Assembly (NCBI RefSeq): GCF_017305435.1 | Contig: NZ_JAFKIP010000003.1 | Location: forward strand, 496,001 to 560,000 | DNA: 64,000 bases | Reading direction: 5' to 3' | From: Microbacterium sp. | Lineage (GTDB): Bacteria > Actinomycetota > Actinomycetes > Actinomycetales > Microbacteriaceae | In this document: positions 61,839-64,000 of the stretch, piece by piece | Layout: each line of letters starts with the position of its first letter | How positions within the stretch are numbered: position 1 is the stretch's first letter | Position numbers and translations under genes: made by a program | Notes under the pieces: model-generated | Told to the model about the DNA's origin: nothing | The model's database searches: none | What the model saw: the letters and a program-made list of their open reading frames with translations, nothing else

Positions 61839-63984
61839 CCTCTCTCTCCCCAGCCTCCGGAGCAGCCTCTGGAGCGGCCTCCGGTGTGCTCGCTCCGGCG
61901 CGCCGGCGGCGCAGCTTCAGCACCGTGCGGACGATTCCGAGGATCAGGAGCGCCGCGACGAGTGTGATCATGATGACGAGCCCGACCGACTCCCACTCCG
62001 CGTGCACCGACACGTGCACCGGGACGGTGTCGCCGATCGTGACACCTGTTGCGCTCCGCAGCTGCAGTTCGAGCGTCGACTCGCCGCTGCCCACCCGCGC
62101 CTGCACGGGCACCTGCACGCGCGTGTTCTGCGAGGGCCCCGCCTCGACCGGAGTCGTGCCCTGCACGATGAGGCGCGGGTCGTTCCGCGTGGCGAAGAGG
62201 ACCACCGACACGGGCCAGCGCAGGTCGTTGCGCACCGAGAAGCTCAGCGGCGCGCTCGAGGCGGCGAGCGTGATGTCGACCGGCGGGGTGATGGCGACCG
62301 CGCCCAGTGTGTCACGCGTCTGGGTGCGGTGATCGGTGAACGCGGTCGCGGCGGCATCCGCCGTCGCCGTGCGCCAGCCGTTGCCGATGAGCTGCAGGAT
62401 CGCGGCGCGCTCGGGGGAGGTCAGCACCGTCGGGTCCGCGAGGATCGACGAGAAGCTCTGCAGCTCGCCCTCGTCGCTCAGCAGGGTGTGCAGCTCGTCG
62501 ACGCGCTGGTCGTCGACCGCGTCGGCATGCAGCGTGACGGGCGCGGCCCCGCCGCTCGTGAGGGCGGCGATGTCGGCGACGGCGGTGCGCCCCGCGAGGC
62601 TGGATGCCGTCTGCAGCGCCGCGCGCAGCGAGGGGGCCGCGGCCGTACGGTCGACCGTGACGAGGAGCGTCCCCGCTCCCGCGTCGGATGCCGCGAACTG
62701 CGCGTACGCGGACGCGGCGGCCAGGGCGGCGTCCCGCGTGGGGGTCGCTTCGCTCGCGGCGGCCGCGCCGAGCGCGCGCGACGTGTCGGCGTCGTAGACG
62801 AGGAGGCGCGCGTCGCCGGCGTCGGTCGCGGTCGCCCAGGCGGGAGCCGCGGCATCCGTCACTGCGCTCGAGTCGATCAGCGTGAAGCTGGATGCCGAGG
62901 CGAGAGCCCTCACCGTCTCGGTGCCCGCGGTGCCCGTCGCAGGCCACAGCACCGTGTCGCCGGTGCCCCCGACGTCGGTGAGCTGGGCGAGCGTCGGGAG
63001 GTTGTCGGGTGCGCTGGAGCTTGAGTTGGGACTGGGGCTGGGCGCCGCGGAGGGCGTGCCGGATGCCGCGCGGAAGTCGCGCGCGGCCATGTACGGGTCC
63101 AGGGGCAGCGGCTCGAGCGGGGTGCCGAGCCCGGCCGTGATCTGGGTCGCGAGGTCGGCATCGCCGAACTGCAGCGCGAAGCGCGGGTTCGGCAGGGCCA
63201 TCAGGTCGGTGAGCCACGCGCTGGCGCTCGCGGGGGCCGCGCTGCCGAGCACGCGGATCGCGGCGACGATCGCGGGATCCACCGCGAGGACGGACGTCGA
63301 ACCCGTGACCGCATCGAGAGCGCTGCGCAGGTCGCCGCCGGGCGCGGTGAGCGTCGTGAGCTCGTCGGCGGTGAGCAGCCCGGTCGAAAGGGCCGGGGCG
63401 GTGATCGGGACGACGACGCTCACGGATCCGCCCGTGCCGGCGCCCGGGACCACGAGCACGGTCCGCGCCGTGACCACTCCCTGCGGCGTCGTGTAGTCCG
63501 CACGGACGGGATAGACCCCCGGCGTGCGCGCGGCGAACGCCGCCGGGTCGAGGCTGATCGTCGTCGCTCCGGTCGCGCGGCTCGCGATGCGCGGCAGCGT
63601 CGTGTCGGCGAGGACGGTCTCCGTACGGGCGAGGGCGGAGGCGTCTGCGCCGTCGCCGGTGTCGCCCGAGAGCCACGCGCGCGTCGCCGCCCGGTCGCCG
63701 AGGGCCGTCGCGGACGTCGTCACGTGCACGGCGCCCGCGTCGAGGTCGGCGAGGGTCGGGTTGTAGGCCGAGAGCGTCAGCGCGAGGGCGCTGCTGGTCG
63801 ACACGACTCCCGCGCCGGACGGTGCCACGGTCAGTGCGATCGACGACGCGTCGCTCGCGGCGTCGTCGTCGGCGACGGCGGGCGATGCGAGGCCGAGCGC
63901 GACCGTGACCACCGCCGACAGCGCGAGCACGGCGACCCACGCTCTCGCGAGAGGGCGGGCGCGGCGGGACGGGCTCAAGGTCAT
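61825..63984 (-). CDS. DUF6049 single-span extracellular protein
   Basis: This 719-residue protein has a signal peptide (residues 1-38, cleavage near SPAVADD) and a large extracellular part rich in Ala and Thr. A Ser/Pro/Asn linker near 325 (PSPSPNSSSSAPD) precedes a C-terminal membrane helix (about 665-690) and a short cytoplasmic tail with Glu/Ala repeats. The family (DUF6049) sits next to murJ in actinobacteria and its function is unknown. It shares the murJ transcript. The upstream end, including the promoter, is beyond the window. Confidence 0.85.
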   Translation of the reverse strand: MTLSPSRRARPLARAWVAVLALSAVVTVALGLASPAVADDDAASDASSIALTVAPSGAGVVSTSSALALTLSAYNPTLADLDAGAVHVTTSATALGDRAATRAWLSGDTGDGADASALARTETVLADTTLPRIASRATGATTISLDPAAFAARTPGVYPVRADYTTPQGVVTARTVLVVPGAGTGGSVSVVVPITAPALSTGLLTADELTTLTAPGGDLRSALDAVTGSTSVLAVDPAIVAAIRVLGSAAPASASAWLTDLMALPNPRFALQFGDADLATQITAGLGTPLEPLPLDPYMAARDFRAASGTPSAAPSPSPNSSSSAPDNLPTLAQLTDVGGTGDTVLWPATGTAGTETVRALASASSFTLIDSSAVTDAAAPAWATATDAGDARLLVYDADTSRALGAAAASEATPTRDAALAAASAYAQFAASDAGAGTLLVTVDRTAAAPSLRAALQTASSLAGRTAVADIAALTSGGAAPVTLHADAVDDQRVDELHTLLSDEGELQSFSSILADPTVLTSPERAAILQLIGNGWRTATADAAATAFTDHRTQTRDTLGAVAITPPVDITLAASSAPLSFSVRNDLRWPVSVVLFATRNDPRLIVQGTTPVEAGPSQNTRVQVPVQARVGSGESTLELQLRSATGVTIGDTVPVHVSVHAEWESVGLVIMITLVAALLILGIVRTVLKLRRRRAGASTPEAAPEAAPEAGEREDADG

Positions 63985-64000
63985 GACGGGATTCGACTCC

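Overview
The window is high-GC chromosomal DNA from an actinobacterium, most likely Microbacteriaceae and close to Microbacterium. The grounds are the gene order around the origin (murJ-trxB-trxA ... parB-parA-rsmG-jag-yidC-yidD-rnpA-rpmH / dnaA-dnaN-recF-dciA-gyrB-gyrA), the nucS mismatch-repair nuclease, crgA, a class E sortase, DUF3566 beside gyrA, DUF5979 and DUF6049 proteins, and many leaderless starts. The genus is inferred from gene content only.

Layout. 1-3726 is the 5' part of a large secreted DUF5979-repeat surface protein that runs off the left edge. 3885-10870 holds argG, a self-regulated TetR with a degenerate ABC-like protein and a YhgE/Pip membrane protein, then an SRPBCC protein and a phytoene-desaturase-like flavoprotein. 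10908-17187 is a complete Mrp cation/proton antiporter operon (A/B fused, C, D, E, F, G). 17227-24062 carries three regulator modules (LacI/MFS, GntR, TetR/NmrA) with nucS, a HAD phosphatase and a cold-shock gene; a tRNA-Leu(CAG) follows. 24383-33259 is the fhaA-fhaB-pstP-rodA-pbpA-pknA-pknB cell-wall and division signalling operon. 33332-36734 is a PabA-like amidotransferase, a tiny membrane protein, sortase E, crgA, a rhomboid protease and a cyclophilin. 36824-41340 is mixed housekeeping, including a MerR-HEAT/HEAT gene pair, tRNA-Ala and tRNA-Ile.

41347-51325 is the replication block: DUF3566, gyrA, gyrB, dciA, recF, dnaN, oriC and dnaA, all on the minus strand. Genes diverge from the dnaA-rpmH interval: rpmH, rnpA, yidD, yidC, jag and rsmG on the plus strand, then a 2-kb array of seven perfect parS sites interleaved with paired inverted repeats, then parA and parB. 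The window ends with trxA, trxB, murJ and a DUF6049 membrane protein on the minus strand.

The most unusual structure is the parS array (54143-56123). Four of the seven parS sites lie in units that look like tandem copies of a 144-152 bp cassette: a paired inverted palindrome, a conserved spacer, then parS. The same palindrome family occurs singly between gyrB and gyrA and near three other genes. A GIY-YIG-domain gene sits inside the array and its stop codon lies within one palindrome. Other points are a P-loop-less ABC-like protein beside Pip, three 13-bp TetR boxes in one promoter, and the MerR-HEAT/HEAT pair with a palindrome at a MerR-type position. At least ten genes have a TANNNT -10 box six to nine bases before the start codon.
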